DNA of 40,679 nucleotides from Candidatus Dactylopiibacterium carminicum (lineage in GTDB: Bacteria; Pseudomonadota; Gammaproteobacteria; Burkholderiales; Rhodocyclaceae). The notes beneath the pieces are model-generated. The model saw only the letters and a list, made by a program, of their open reading frames with translations. It was not told the DNA's origin and did not search any database. Shown piece by piece: positions 24,384 to 31,634 of this stretch. Made by a program: the position numbers and the translations under genes. The stretch spans positions 1 to 40,679 of the forward strand of contig NZ_MDUX01000030.1 in the NCBI RefSeq assembly GCF_014736495.1. Reading direction: 5' to 3'. Numbering within the stretch: position 1 is the first letter of the stretch; every line of letters starts with the position of its first letter.

Positions 24384-25724
24384 TCAACGCTGGTACTCGA
24401 TCCAGCGGATCGACGGGTAACCAGAGGTGGTGCCGGAGCTGCCGCCGTAGTAGCCGACCACTTGCAGCGCATACACCTTCACCGTGCTATCCGTGATCGC
24501 CTTGGAGCTGTCGGTGGTGATCAGGAAAGTGCGGTAGCTGGGGTAGAGCAGGTGGGTGCTGTTCAGGCCGTATTCGAAGATAGCCGAGGCGATGCTGTTG
24601 CTGCCGCTGAAGACGTTGCTGGCAGCGTCCTTCATCCAGGCGGCGGAAGGAATGGCACCGTTGACCGGGTCGGTCGTCGGGTTCTGCCAGGCTTGCAGTT
24701 CGGACCAGGTGTAGTCGAACGGCGAACCCAGGGCGGCGCCACTGCCGGTGCCGCTGTCACCACTGTTGGTGAAGAAGCTCGCGGTGCGGCCACCACTGGT
24801 GATCTTCACGTCCCAGGCGGTGCCGGTGCAGCCGGCGACTTGGGCCTTGGTGTCGAAGTCGTAGCACAGCGATGTGCCCGAGGCCGGCAGCTCGAAGGTC
24901 CAGGTGGCGGTTTCACTGAATGCGGCGCTAGCGCTGGCGGCGACCTCGAATTCGACGGTCCATGTCTGGGTGCCGGTGTAGGCCGGCGTGGCTGCCGCGT
25001 AGGCGATGCTGGTCAGGTGCATGCGGGCATAGCTGCTGCCCTCGCCACCGCGCACCAGGGTCGCGGCGGTGGGGTTGGCGGCCAGCATGTGCTGGGTTAC
25101 GCCGGCGGCAGCGCCTGCGGCATCGGTCGGGTAGTACGAATACCAGCCGTAGTTCAGCGCACTCGGATAGCTGCCGGTGTAGCTCGGGGAGAGCTGCGAG
25201 CCGATGGCGTCCTTCTTCCAGGCGGAAGCCGAGGCGGGCACGGCCAGATCGGAAGCCGTCAGGTCGGCGAGGAAGCTGGCCGGTTGCGCGGCGACGATGG
25301 CGCTTTCGTTGGCCACGCCGTCCGTGTAAAGGCTGGACGGGGTCTTGGCGAGGTAGCCGCCGACTGCGCCGCTGCCCGAGGTGCCGCCGTTGAGCTTCGC
25401 GCTGTAACGGTTGAAGGCGATGTGCCAGGTGCCGCTCTGGGTGGAGACGGCGTTGGCTTCCAGGTCGTAGTAGACCCAGTCGCTGCCGCTGGCATTGATG
25501 CTTGCGGTCTGGAGCGAGGCCGAGGCGCTCGATGAGGCGCTGCTGCTCGACGACGAAGAGGAGGAGGAAGACGAAGAGCTGCTGCTCGATGACGTGCTCG
25601 ACGAAGACGAGGCGCCGCCGCTGGAGGAGTCGTCACCGCCACCACCGCCACCGCCGCAGGCGGCCAGGGTGAGGGCGAGCAGCAGGCTGCTGGCAGTCAG
25701 GAGAGTGTTTTTCGAGGCGTTCAT
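24384..25724 (-). CDS. HmuY-like heme-binding lipoprotein with two tandem HmuY-type domains
   Basis: Predicted surface or periplasmic lipoprotein of 446 residues. The signal peptide ends in lipobox LAAC (Cys23), followed by a Gly/Asp stretch and a poly-Ser linker of about 40 residues (35-75). The globular part looks like two copies of one fold. Copy 1 has 'WVYYDLEANAVST', 'TWHIAFNRYSAKL', 'AWKKDAIG' and 'YARMHLTSIAY'. Copy 2 has 'LCYDFDTKAQVAG', 'AWDVKITSG', 'AWMKDAAS' and 'VYALQVVGYYGG'. In Porphyromonas, HmuY takes heme from host proteins for the HmuR receptor. Here it lies directly after the TonB-dependent receptor (45-nt gap), so a similar heme-capture job is inferred. Ligand residues cannot be assigned. 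Confidence 0.75.
   Translation of the reverse strand: MNASKNTLLTASSLLLALTLAACGGGGGGGDDSSSGGASSSSSTSSSSSSSSSSSSSSSSSSASSSASASLQTASINASGSDWVYYDLEANAVSTQSGTWHIAFNRYSAKLNGGTSGSGAVGGYLAKTPSSLYTDGVANESAIVAAQPASFLADLTASDLAVPASASAWKKDAIGSQLSPSYTGSYPSALNYGWYSYYPTDAAGAAAGVTQHMLAANPTAATLVRGGEGSSYARMHLTSIAYAAATPAYTGTQTWTVEFEVAASASAAFSETATWTFELPASGTSLCYDFDTKAQVAGCTGTAWDVKITSGGRTASFFTNSGDSGTGSGAALGSPFDYTWSELQAWQNPTTDPVNGAIPSAAWMKDAASNVFSGSNSIASAIFEYGLNSTHLLYPSYRTFLITTDSSKAITDSTVKVYALQVVGYYGGSSGTTSGYPSIRWIEYQR
25500..25640 (-). repeat. Low-complexity poly-serine/glycine coding tract
   Basis: Ser codons, mostly TCG/TCC/AGC on the - strand, encode the linker of the HmuY-like lipoprotein, preceded by a run of Gly codons. 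The mixed codons argue for protein-level selection rather than simple slippage, but the tract could still vary in length. Confidence 0.75.
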
Positions 25725-25769
25725 TGCGGGTTTCCTGTGGGAGAAAAGGGCAAGGAGGAGAGCTGCGGA

Positions 25770-27758
25770 TCAGGGCTGGTTGCCGAAGGTGTAGCGAAGG
25801 CCCAGATAGGTGTAGCGGCCCGTGATGGGGCCGAAATCGTTGGTGTCGGAGAAGTCGCGCTGCCGGTTGAAAACGTTGTTCATGCCGACGAAGCCCGACA
25901 AACCGTCGCCGAAGCTGTGGCGCCAGGCGAGATCCAGCGTGGCCCAGGCCGGTGAGCGGCCGCTGCCGGTGCTGTCGACGAGTTCGCTGCTCTGGCGCCG
26001 GCCACGCAGCGTGAGGGTGTTTGCATCGGTGACCTGCCAGTCGGCGCCCACGCGCAGGATGTGACGCGGCCGGCGGGTCAGTTCGAGGCCGGTATCCAGA
26101 TCGCGCGTCTGTGTGAAGGTGTAGGCCGTATTCAACTGGAAGCTGTCCAGCGCCTGCCAGCGCAGGCCGCTTTCAACGCCACGGGTGCGTGCGCGGGCGA
26201 TGTTTTCGTAGGTGTACTGGGCGATGCCGTTGACGACGCTGTAGTTCTCCAGATCGTTCTGGATCAGGTCGCGCACACGGTTGTAGAACAGGTTGAGTTC
26301 GAGATTCAGCCGCTGGCCGATGCGGAAATCCCCGCCGAACTGGAAGCTGTTGGAGGATTCCGGCTTGAGATCCGGGTTGCCGATGACCACGTAGCCCAGC
26401 GAGCTGTGGTCGAACAGGTAATAGCGCTCCTTCAGATTGGGCACCCGGTAACCCTGGCCAAAGCTCGTGCGCAGCTTGCCGGACCAGCCTTCGCCGCTGG
26501 GCAGCGTCCAGGCCACGGCGATCTTGGGCGCGAGCTTGCTGCCGAAATCCGAATCGTTCTGCCAGCGCATGCCGAGCACGACCTCCCAGTCATCCACGGC
26601 GAGGATGTCGTTCTGTGCGAAAAGCTCATGGCTGGTGCGGTGCGCGCGGCCGTCCAGTTCGCTTTTGTCGTCCAGGGTCTGTTCCAGCGTTTCGCTGTTG
26701 TAGTCGGCGCCGAACTGCCACAGCTGCCCATACCAGGCCGGCAGATCGGTCTGTACGTTCAGGCGCTTGATGTGCTGCTCCGAGTGACGCTCGCCTTGCA
26801 GGAAGCTGTTAGAGAACTCGCGTGAGCGGCTGTCGTAGGTCTCGTCCAGCCCCTGTACACGGGTGCTCACGCCATTCTCGAAGCGCCACGAAGCCCCTGC
26901 GCCGAAGCGGTCCCGCTCGATATCCTCAAGCTTGCGCTGTGGTACGTAGTTGGGCGGCGCGTAGTAGAGGTAGCGCTGCTCGTCGCGTTCGCGATAGGCA
27001 TTGGCGTCCAGCCAGATTTCGCCCTGGCGGCTCGGCAGCCAGGAGATCCGGCTGCCGGCCTGTTCGCGCCGCACGGCGTCGCCCTGGCGCGTCCAGACCG
27101 AAGGATCCGTGCCGAAGCCATCGGAATTCAGGCTGTCGACCGCGAGGCGGGCGCGCAGTTGCTCGTTGCCCCCCTCGATACGGAACTGGCCGTGCGCGCT
27201 GCCGGCGTCCGATGACGAGCCGCTGGCGTTCTGGCGCCCGTAGGTGCCGGCATCCACCACGGCCTCGCCGCTCACGCCAGGTTGTACGCGGCGGGTGATG
27301 ATATTGATCACTCCGCCCATGGCGGAACTGCCGTACTGCGCGGAGCTGGCACCCTTCACCACCTCGATCCGCTCGACCTCGCCGAGCAGGTACTGGCTCA
27401 CATCCACGGTCGAACCCGTGCTGGCCGCCACGGGCATGCCGTCGATCAGCACCAGCACCTGATCGCTGGTCAGCCCCTGTAGCGAGACTTCATAGCCGGA
27501 CTTGCCGTGGATCTCGCGCAACTGCAGGCCGGGCACGTTTTCCAGCGCATCGCGCAGGGTGCGGGCATTGGTGCGGCGGATCTCTTCCCGGGTGACCACC
27601 TCGGTACGTATCGGTGAGTCTTCGAGTGCTTTTTCGGTACGCGTGCCGGTCACGACCACGGGGGATAGCGCCGTATCCGCCCGGACAGGGCCATGGAAGA
27701 GGGCCCCCAGTGCGAGGCTCAGGACCGAAAACGGGTGGGAACGGACTGTGAAGGACAT
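25770..27758 (-). CDS. TonB-dependent outer-membrane receptor, probably for heme
   Basis: Outer-membrane ligand-gated channel of 662 residues from ATG 27758, which begins a signal peptide (ending GPVRA-D). A TonB-box-like 'LSPVVVTGTRTEKALEDSP' is followed by the plug ('LRDALENVPGLQLREIHG', 'VLVLIDGMPV', 'VERIEVVKGASSAQYGSSAMGGVINIITRR'). The 22-strand barrel ends 'YTYLGLRYTFGNQP'. 'GYRVPNLKERYY' and 'VIGNPDLKPESS' stand where heme receptors carry their FRAP/NPNL region, but these motifs are shared with siderophore and cobalamin receptors. The heme assignment leans on the downstream genes hmuY-like, hmuS and hmuTUV. The first gene of the operon, it is preceded by a near-perfect palindrome with Fur-box character. 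Confidence 0.88.
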   Translation of the reverse strand: MSFTVRSHPFSVLSLALGALFHGPVRADTALSPVVVTGTRTEKALEDSPIRTEVVTREEIRRTNARTLRDALENVPGLQLREIHGKSGYEVSLQGLTSDQVLVLIDGMPVAASTGSTVDVSQYLLGEVERIEVVKGASSAQYGSSAMGGVINIITRRVQPGVSGEAVVDAGTYGRQNASGSSSDAGSAHGQFRIEGGNEQLRARLAVDSLNSDGFGTDPSVWTRQGDAVRREQAGSRISWLPSRQGEIWLDANAYRERDEQRYLYYAPPNYVPQRKLEDIERDRFGAGASWRFENGVSTRVQGLDETYDSRSREFSNSFLQGERHSEQHIKRLNVQTDLPAWYGQLWQFGADYNSETLEQTLDDKSELDGRAHRTSHELFAQNDILAVDDWEVVLGMRWQNDSDFGSKLAPKIAVAWTLPSGEGWSGKLRTSFGQGYRVPNLKERYYLFDHSSLGYVVIGNPDLKPESSNSFQFGGDFRIGQRLNLELNLFYNRVRDLIQNDLENYSVVNGIAQYTYENIARARTRGVESGLRWQALDSFQLNTAYTFTQTRDLDTGLELTRRPRHILRVGADWQVTDANTLTLRGRRQSSELVDSTGSGRSPAWATLDLAWRHSFGDGLSGFVGMNNVFNRQRDFSDTNDFGPITGRYTYLGLRYTFGNQP

Positions 27759-27817
27759 GGTTTGTGCCTGACGCGTCGCGCATGACTGGCACCGACCGGC
27801 CACAGCGTCCGCATTCT

Positions 27818-27846
27818 CTACAAATGGAAATGATTTGCATTTGTAG
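27818..27846. promoter_or_regulatory. 29-bp near-perfect palindrome, Fur-box candidate for the heme-uptake operon
   Basis: Arms of 14 nt (CTACAAATGGAAAT and ATTTGCATTTGTAG) around a central G, with one mismatched pair. The inner TGGAAATGATTTGCA matches 10 of 14 Fur 7-1-7 positions. It lies 60-88 nt upstream of the receptor start. Confidence 0.7.
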
Positions 27847-28178
27847 CAAAAGAAGGGCGGCACAAGGCGCTGTCTTCATGAATCTTCATAAACGGCCTCA
27901 AGGGGAAATGCTCCGGGCTGGCTTCGGGTTGCCCGCGCGCAATTCCCTTCAGGACCTGCCTGGTGGCCTTGTCGTGCCGTTCCTGGAAAAAAAGAGGCGC
28001 CAATTGTGTTTGCCGCAGATGGCGTGTGCCCTGGCCGCGCAGCTTGCGTGTGGCTTCTGTGCTGTTCGCTTCAGACCTTGTCTTCATGCTGGCGAATGCC
28101 GGCATTCAGTCCGAGTTCATGGCAGGGCCGGGATGGCGCGGATCCGGGGAGCTCCGCGCCTGAATGAGAAAACAGGAA

Positions 28179-28195
28179 GGGGCTGGCGCAGCCCC
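28179..28195 (-). terminator. Candidate terminator after the PCu(A)C gene
   Basis: On the - strand, GGGGCTG-CGC-CAGCCCC (7-bp stem, 3-nt loop) is followed by TTCCTGTTTTC. It lies 37 nt past the chaperone stop. Confidence 0.6.
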
Positions 28196-28231
28196 GTCTT
28201 CAGACACATGAAAAGAAGGAAACCGGGCCGT

Positions 28232-28705
28232 TCAGTGTCCGGCGTGCTCGTGCATCTGTGGCATGGCACCCATGCCTTCCACCTTGATCTCCACCGTGAC
28301 TTCACCGGCCTTCTCAAATTTCAGCTTCAGGGGAAAGCGATCGCCTTCCTTGAAAGCCTGACGCAGGCCGATGAACATGATGTGCATGCCGCCGGGCTTG
28401 AGCTCGGTATTGCTGCCTGCCGGCAGCGGGACGCCGTTTTCCAGCTTGTCCATGCGCATCACGTTGCCGTCCATCTTCATGGTGTGCAGCTCTACGGCCT
28501 CGGCGACCTCGGCGCTGGCCGAGAGCAGACAGTCTGCAGATCCCCCGTTGTCGATCTTCATGAATCCCGCACCGGTCGGCGCGCCCGGTGCGGTGGCGCG
28601 CGCCCAGGGATGATCGATCCGGATCTTGCCGGCGGTATAGCCGTGGGCATGTGCACCGATCGAGGCCAGACAGAGCAGGGCAGCTACCCAGAAGCGGGGT
28701 TTCAT
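28232..28705 (-). CDS. PCu(A)C-family periplasmic copper chaperone
   Basis: Periplasmic Cu(I) carrier of 157 residues that in known systems metallates the CuA site of cytochrome oxidase. The signal peptide ends GAHA. The cupredoxin-like body opens 'HPWARATAPGAPTGAGFM'. The copper ligands follow the family spacing: 'ELHTMKMDGNVMRM', then 'KPGGMHIMFIGL'. A further His/Met-rich tail (MGAMPQMHEHAGH) closes the protein. ATG 28705 has a good GGAG site upstream; the longer frame to 28822 is not supported. No oxidase or Sco gene lies next to it in this window; it is monocistronic and divergent from nrdD. Confidence 0.9.
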   Translation of the reverse strand: MKPRFWVAALLCLASIGAHAHGYTAGKIRIDHPWARATAPGAPTGAGFMKIDNGGSADCLLSASAEVAEAVELHTMKMDGNVMRMDKLENGVPLPAGSNTELKPGGMHIMFIGLRQAFKEGDRFPLKLKFEKAGEVTVEIKVEGMGAMPQMHEHAGH

Positions 28706-28802
28706 TGGAGTTCTCCTGTGAAGGTGGTTGTGGTGCCTGCGGCCCAGCCGGGGGTATCCGGGTAGGCGCTGGCGAGTGAGTGCGCAATCTTGCCTGAACG
28801 TG

Positions 28803-28816
28803 TTGATCTGGATCAA
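28803..28816. promoter_or_regulatory. Perfect FNR/Anr box upstream of nrdD
   Basis: TTGATCTGGATCAA, exactly TTGAT-N4-ATCAA. It is centred about 120 nt before the nrdD start, 3 nt before the first NrdR-like box. It lies between nrdD and the divergent copper chaperone and could serve either. Confidence 0.85.
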
Positions 28817-28818
28817 AT

Positions 28819-28834
28819 TCACTATATGTAGTTT
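28819..28834. promoter_or_regulatory. NrdR-like box 1
   Basis: TCACTATATGTAGTTT. It matches 13 of 16 positions of the NrdR model ACACWATATATWGTGT. Confidence 0.75.
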
Positions 28835-28849
28835 GTATTGTGGCCGTTC

Positions 28850-28865
28850 GTACTACCTATGGTGT
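28850..28865. promoter_or_regulatory. NrdR-like box 2
   Basis: GTACTACCTATGGTGT. It matches about 11 of 16 positions. It begins exactly 31 bp after box 1 (15-bp gap), the three-turn spacing usual for NrdR box pairs. Confidence 0.65.
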
Positions 28866-28929
28866 GTTTTGTCTTCCGGGAGCGTTATACTCCGCCTCCG
28901 CAATCCGCCTATTTCCCGAGGAGATGTCC

Positions 28930-31113
28930 ATGCTGCATGTGCTCAAGCGCGACGGCACCACCGCGTCGTTCGACATCCTGAAGGTGGCCGTGGCCTGCCA
29001 GAAGGCCGCCAACGCTGCCCAGATTCCCAACCCCAATGCCGTGGCGCTTACCGTGGCCGCCGAGGTTGAGGAGCAGTGCCGCAAGCATGCGAAGGACTTC
29101 CTCGACATTCCGACCATCCAGCAGTATGTCGAAGACGCCCTGATGCGTTCTTACCCGGAGGTCGCGCGCCACTACATCGAATACCGCCACGACCGCGACA
29201 GCATCCGCGTGCGCGGTTCGGCACTGCACGCCCAGCTCATGGGCCTGGTCGACAAGACCGATGAGGATGCGGTGACGGAGAATGCCAACAAGGATGCGAA
29301 CGTCTTCCCGGTGATGCGCGACCTGATGGCGGGCATCGTCTCCAAGCAGTTCGCCAGCAACTTCCTTTCCAAGGAAGTGCTGCAGGCCCACCAGAGCGGC
29401 GACCTGCATTTCCACGATTTGGATTATTCGCCCTTCCTGCCTTTCACCAACTGCTGCCTGGTTGACCTGCAGGGCATGCTGGAGCACGGCTTCCACCTCG
29501 GCAACGCCGGCATCGAGAGCCCGAAGTCGGTTGGCGTGGCCTGCGCCGTGACCGCGCAGATCATCGCCCAGGTGGCCAGCCATCAGTATGGCGGCACCAC
29601 GATTCCGAACATCGACCAGACGCTCGCGCCCTACGTCCAGAAAACCTACGAGAAGAATCTGGATGTCGCACGGCAATACAACATTCCCGAGCCGGAGCGC
29701 TATGCGCGCGAGCGCACCGAGAAGGAAACCTACGACGGCATCCAGGCCTGCGAGTACGAGATCAACACGCTGTTCTCCTCCAACGGTCAACAGCCGTTCG
29801 TGACCTTCTCCTTCGGCATGGGCACCAGCTGGCAGGAGCGCGCCGTGCAGCGCGCCATTCTCCAGGTACGCATCAAGGGCATGGGCAAGGAAGGCATCAC
29901 GCCGGTCTTCCCCAAGCTGGTGTTCTTCATGGAAGAAGGGCTTAACCTCAAGCCCGAGGATCCGAACTACGACATCAAGCAGCTGGCGCTGGAATGCGCC
30001 TCCAAGCGCATGTATCCGGACATCATCTCGGCGAAGCTCAACCGCCAGCTCACCGGCTCCTCGCGTCCGGTCTCGCCGATGGGCTGCCGCAGTTTCCTGT
30101 CCGTCTGGAAGGATGAGCAGGGCAAGGAAGTGCTGGATGGGCGCAACAATCTTGGCGTGGTCAGCATCAACCTGCCACGCATCGCCATCGAGGCCCAGCA
30201 GGACCAGAAGCGCTTCTTCGAGATTCTCGACGAGCGTCTGGAACTGGCACGCAAGGCCTTGATGATCCGCATCGAGCGTCTGGAAGGCGTGAAGGCCAAC
30301 ATCGCCCCGATCCTGTACACCGAAGGCGCTTTCGGCGTGCGCCTGAAGCCGGATGACGACATCCTCGACCTTTTCCGCAACGGCCGCGCCTCGATCTCGC
30401 TGGGCTACATCGGCCTGCATGAAGTGGCGTTGCTGATGTCCGGCGGCGAGCACCCCTTCGAGAATCCGGCCCTGCAGGAATTCCTGCGCCGGGTGGTGTC
30501 CTATCTCGCCGCGACCACGCGGCGCTGGAAATCCGAATCCGGCTGGGGTTTCTCGCTGTATTCCACGCCCAGCGAATCGCTCTGCCACCGCTTCTGCAAG
30601 CTGGACGTGGCGCGCTACGGCGAAATTGCCGGAGTGACCGACAAGGGCTACTACACCAACTCCTTCCACCTGGACGTGGCGCGCAAGGTCAATCCCTTCG
30701 AGAAGATCCAGTACGAAAAGGGCTTTGCCGACGCCGCCTCGGGTGGCCACATCACCTACGTCGAGCTGCCCAACATGCGCCACAACCTCAAGGCGCTGGA
30801 GCGCATCTGGGATCATGCCGTGGAGAGCGTGCCTTACTTCGGCACCAACACCCCGGTGGATTCCTGCGGCAAATGCGGTTTCATGGGCGAAGCGCTGGCC
30901 ACGGCCGAAGGCTTCACCTGCCCCGAATGCGGCAATCACGATGGCGCCAGCCTTTCGGTGACGCGTCGCGTCTGCGGTTATCTGGGCAGCCCCAACGCGC
31001 GTCCGTTCAATGCCGGCAAGCAGAAGGAAGTGATGCGCCGCGTCAAGCACATGGCCACGCCCGCCCCCGAACCCGAGCCGCGCATCGAGCAGCCCGAACC
31101 GCAGGAAGCATGA
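28930..31113 (+). CDS. nrdD: Anaerobic ribonucleoside-triphosphate reductase, class III
   Basis: Makes deoxynucleotides without oxygen using a glycyl radical; 727 residues. The N-terminal ATP-cone starts 'MLHVLKRDGTTASFDILKV'. The catalytic barrel contains 'LHFHDLDYSPFLPFTNCCLVDLQ' and 'SPMGCRSFL'. A zinc site uses Cys646, Cys649, Cys664 and Cys667. The radical glycine is Gly683 in 'RRVCGYLGS'. The ATG at 28930 is preferred because GAGGAG lies 6 nt before it; the ATG at 28924 touches that site, and the one at 28840 lies inside the promoter boxes. The stop overlaps nrdG (ATGA). FNR and paired NrdR boxes upstream indicate oxygen and nucleotide control. A Pro/Glu-rich tail follows the radical domain. 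Confidence 0.97.
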   Translation: MLHVLKRDGTTASFDILKVAVACQKAANAAQIPNPNAVALTVAAEVEEQCRKHAKDFLDIPTIQQYVEDALMRSYPEVARHYIEYRHDRDSIRVRGSALHAQLMGLVDKTDEDAVTENANKDANVFPVMRDLMAGIVSKQFASNFLSKEVLQAHQSGDLHFHDLDYSPFLPFTNCCLVDLQGMLEHGFHLGNAGIESPKSVGVACAVTAQIIAQVASHQYGGTTIPNIDQTLAPYVQKTYEKNLDVARQYNIPEPERYARERTEKETYDGIQACEYEINTLFSSNGQQPFVTFSFGMGTSWQERAVQRAILQVRIKGMGKEGITPVFPKLVFFMEEGLNLKPEDPNYDIKQLALECASKRMYPDIISAKLNRQLTGSSRPVSPMGCRSFLSVWKDEQGKEVLDGRNNLGVVSINLPRIAIEAQQDQKRFFEILDERLELARKALMIRIERLEGVKANIAPILYTEGAFGVRLKPDDDILDLFRNGRASISLGYIGLHEVALLMSGGEHPFENPALQEFLRRVVSYLAATTRRWKSESGWGFSLYSTPSESLCHRFCKLDVARYGEIAGVTDKGYYTNSFHLDVARKVNPFEKIQYEKGFADAASGGHITYVELPNMRHNLKALERIWDHAVESVPYFGTNTPVDSCGKCGFMGEALATAEGFTCPECGNHDGASLSVTRRVCGYLGSPNARPFNAGKQKEVMRRVKHMATPAPEPEPRIEQPEPQEA

Positions 31114-31568
31114 ACTACGACCGCTACTACACCTGCGACATGGTCAACGGTGAAGGATTGCGGGTCACCTTGTTCGTCACCGGCTGCGCGCACGCCTGCC
31201 CCGGCTGCTACAACAGCTCCACCTGGAACCGGCTCGCCGGCAAGCCGTTCACGGACGAAGTCCGCGAACGGCTGTTGGCTGACTGTGCCAGCCATGACGG
31301 CCTGAGCCTCTCGGGCGGGGACCCGTTGCTGCCCGCCAACCGCGAAGCGGTTGCCGAGCTCTGCCGCCTGTTCAAGCAGCGATACCCGGAAAAGGATATC
31401 TGGCTATGGACCGGCTACCTCCATGAAGAGGTGCAGGATCTGCCGCTGCTGCGCGACGTCGACGTGCTGATCGACGGCCGCTACCTGAAAGACCAGCCCA
31501 CCACCAAACCCTGGCGCGGCTCGGCCAACCAGCGGCTGATCCGGCTGGCGACGGGCGAGGTGAGCTGA
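31110..31568 (+). CDS. nrdG: Anaerobic ribonucleotide reductase activating protein
   Basis: Radical SAM activase of 152 residues that installs the glycyl radical in NrdD. The cluster motif CAHACPGC has Cys26, Cys30 and Cys33. 'LSLSGGDPL' is the SAM-binding glycine motif, and 'DIWLWTGY' and 'DVLIDGRY' are NrdG hallmarks. The ATG overlaps the nrdD stop by 4 nt. It is convergent with the gamma-glutamyltransferase-like gene; an imperfect terminator-like pair GACGGGCG/CGCCCGTC (31550-31557, 31570-31577) straddles the stop, without a U-tract. Confidence 0.96.
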   Translation: MNYDRYYTCDMVNGEGLRVTLFVTGCAHACPGCYNSSTWNRLAGKPFTDEVRERLLADCASHDGLSLSGGDPLLPANREAVAELCRLFKQRYPEKDIWLWTGYLHEEVQDLPLLRDVDVLIDGRYLKDQPTTKPWRGSANQRLIRLATGEVS

Positions 31569-31634
31569 ACGCCCGTCAGGGCCAAACCGCCTCGCTCCGG
31601 TGCCGCAAGGGCAAAGGGCAAGCATCCGGCTGAG

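Larger units (their letters stand above)
27759..28231. other. 473-nt gap between the receptor and copper chaperone genes
   Basis: No gene is supported. It holds the Fur-like palindrome at 27818-27846 near the receptor end and a terminator-like hairpin at 28179-28195 near the chaperone end. Nothing was recognised in 27850-28170. Confidence 0.6.

Noticed and set aside
27850..28170. Small genes in the gap after the heme receptor promoter
   Set aside because: Short frames on both strands lack ribosome sites, conserved motifs or plausible composition.
28909..31050. 713-codon open frame on the - strand opposite nrdD
   Set aside because: Shadow of nrdD, whose product has all catalytic residues; the antisense translation has no recognisable domain.
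31550..31577. Rho-independent terminator at the nrdG end
   Set aside because: The GACGGGCG/CGCCCGTC pair has a 12-nt loop and no U-tract and overlaps the stop codon, so it is noted only as a weak structure.
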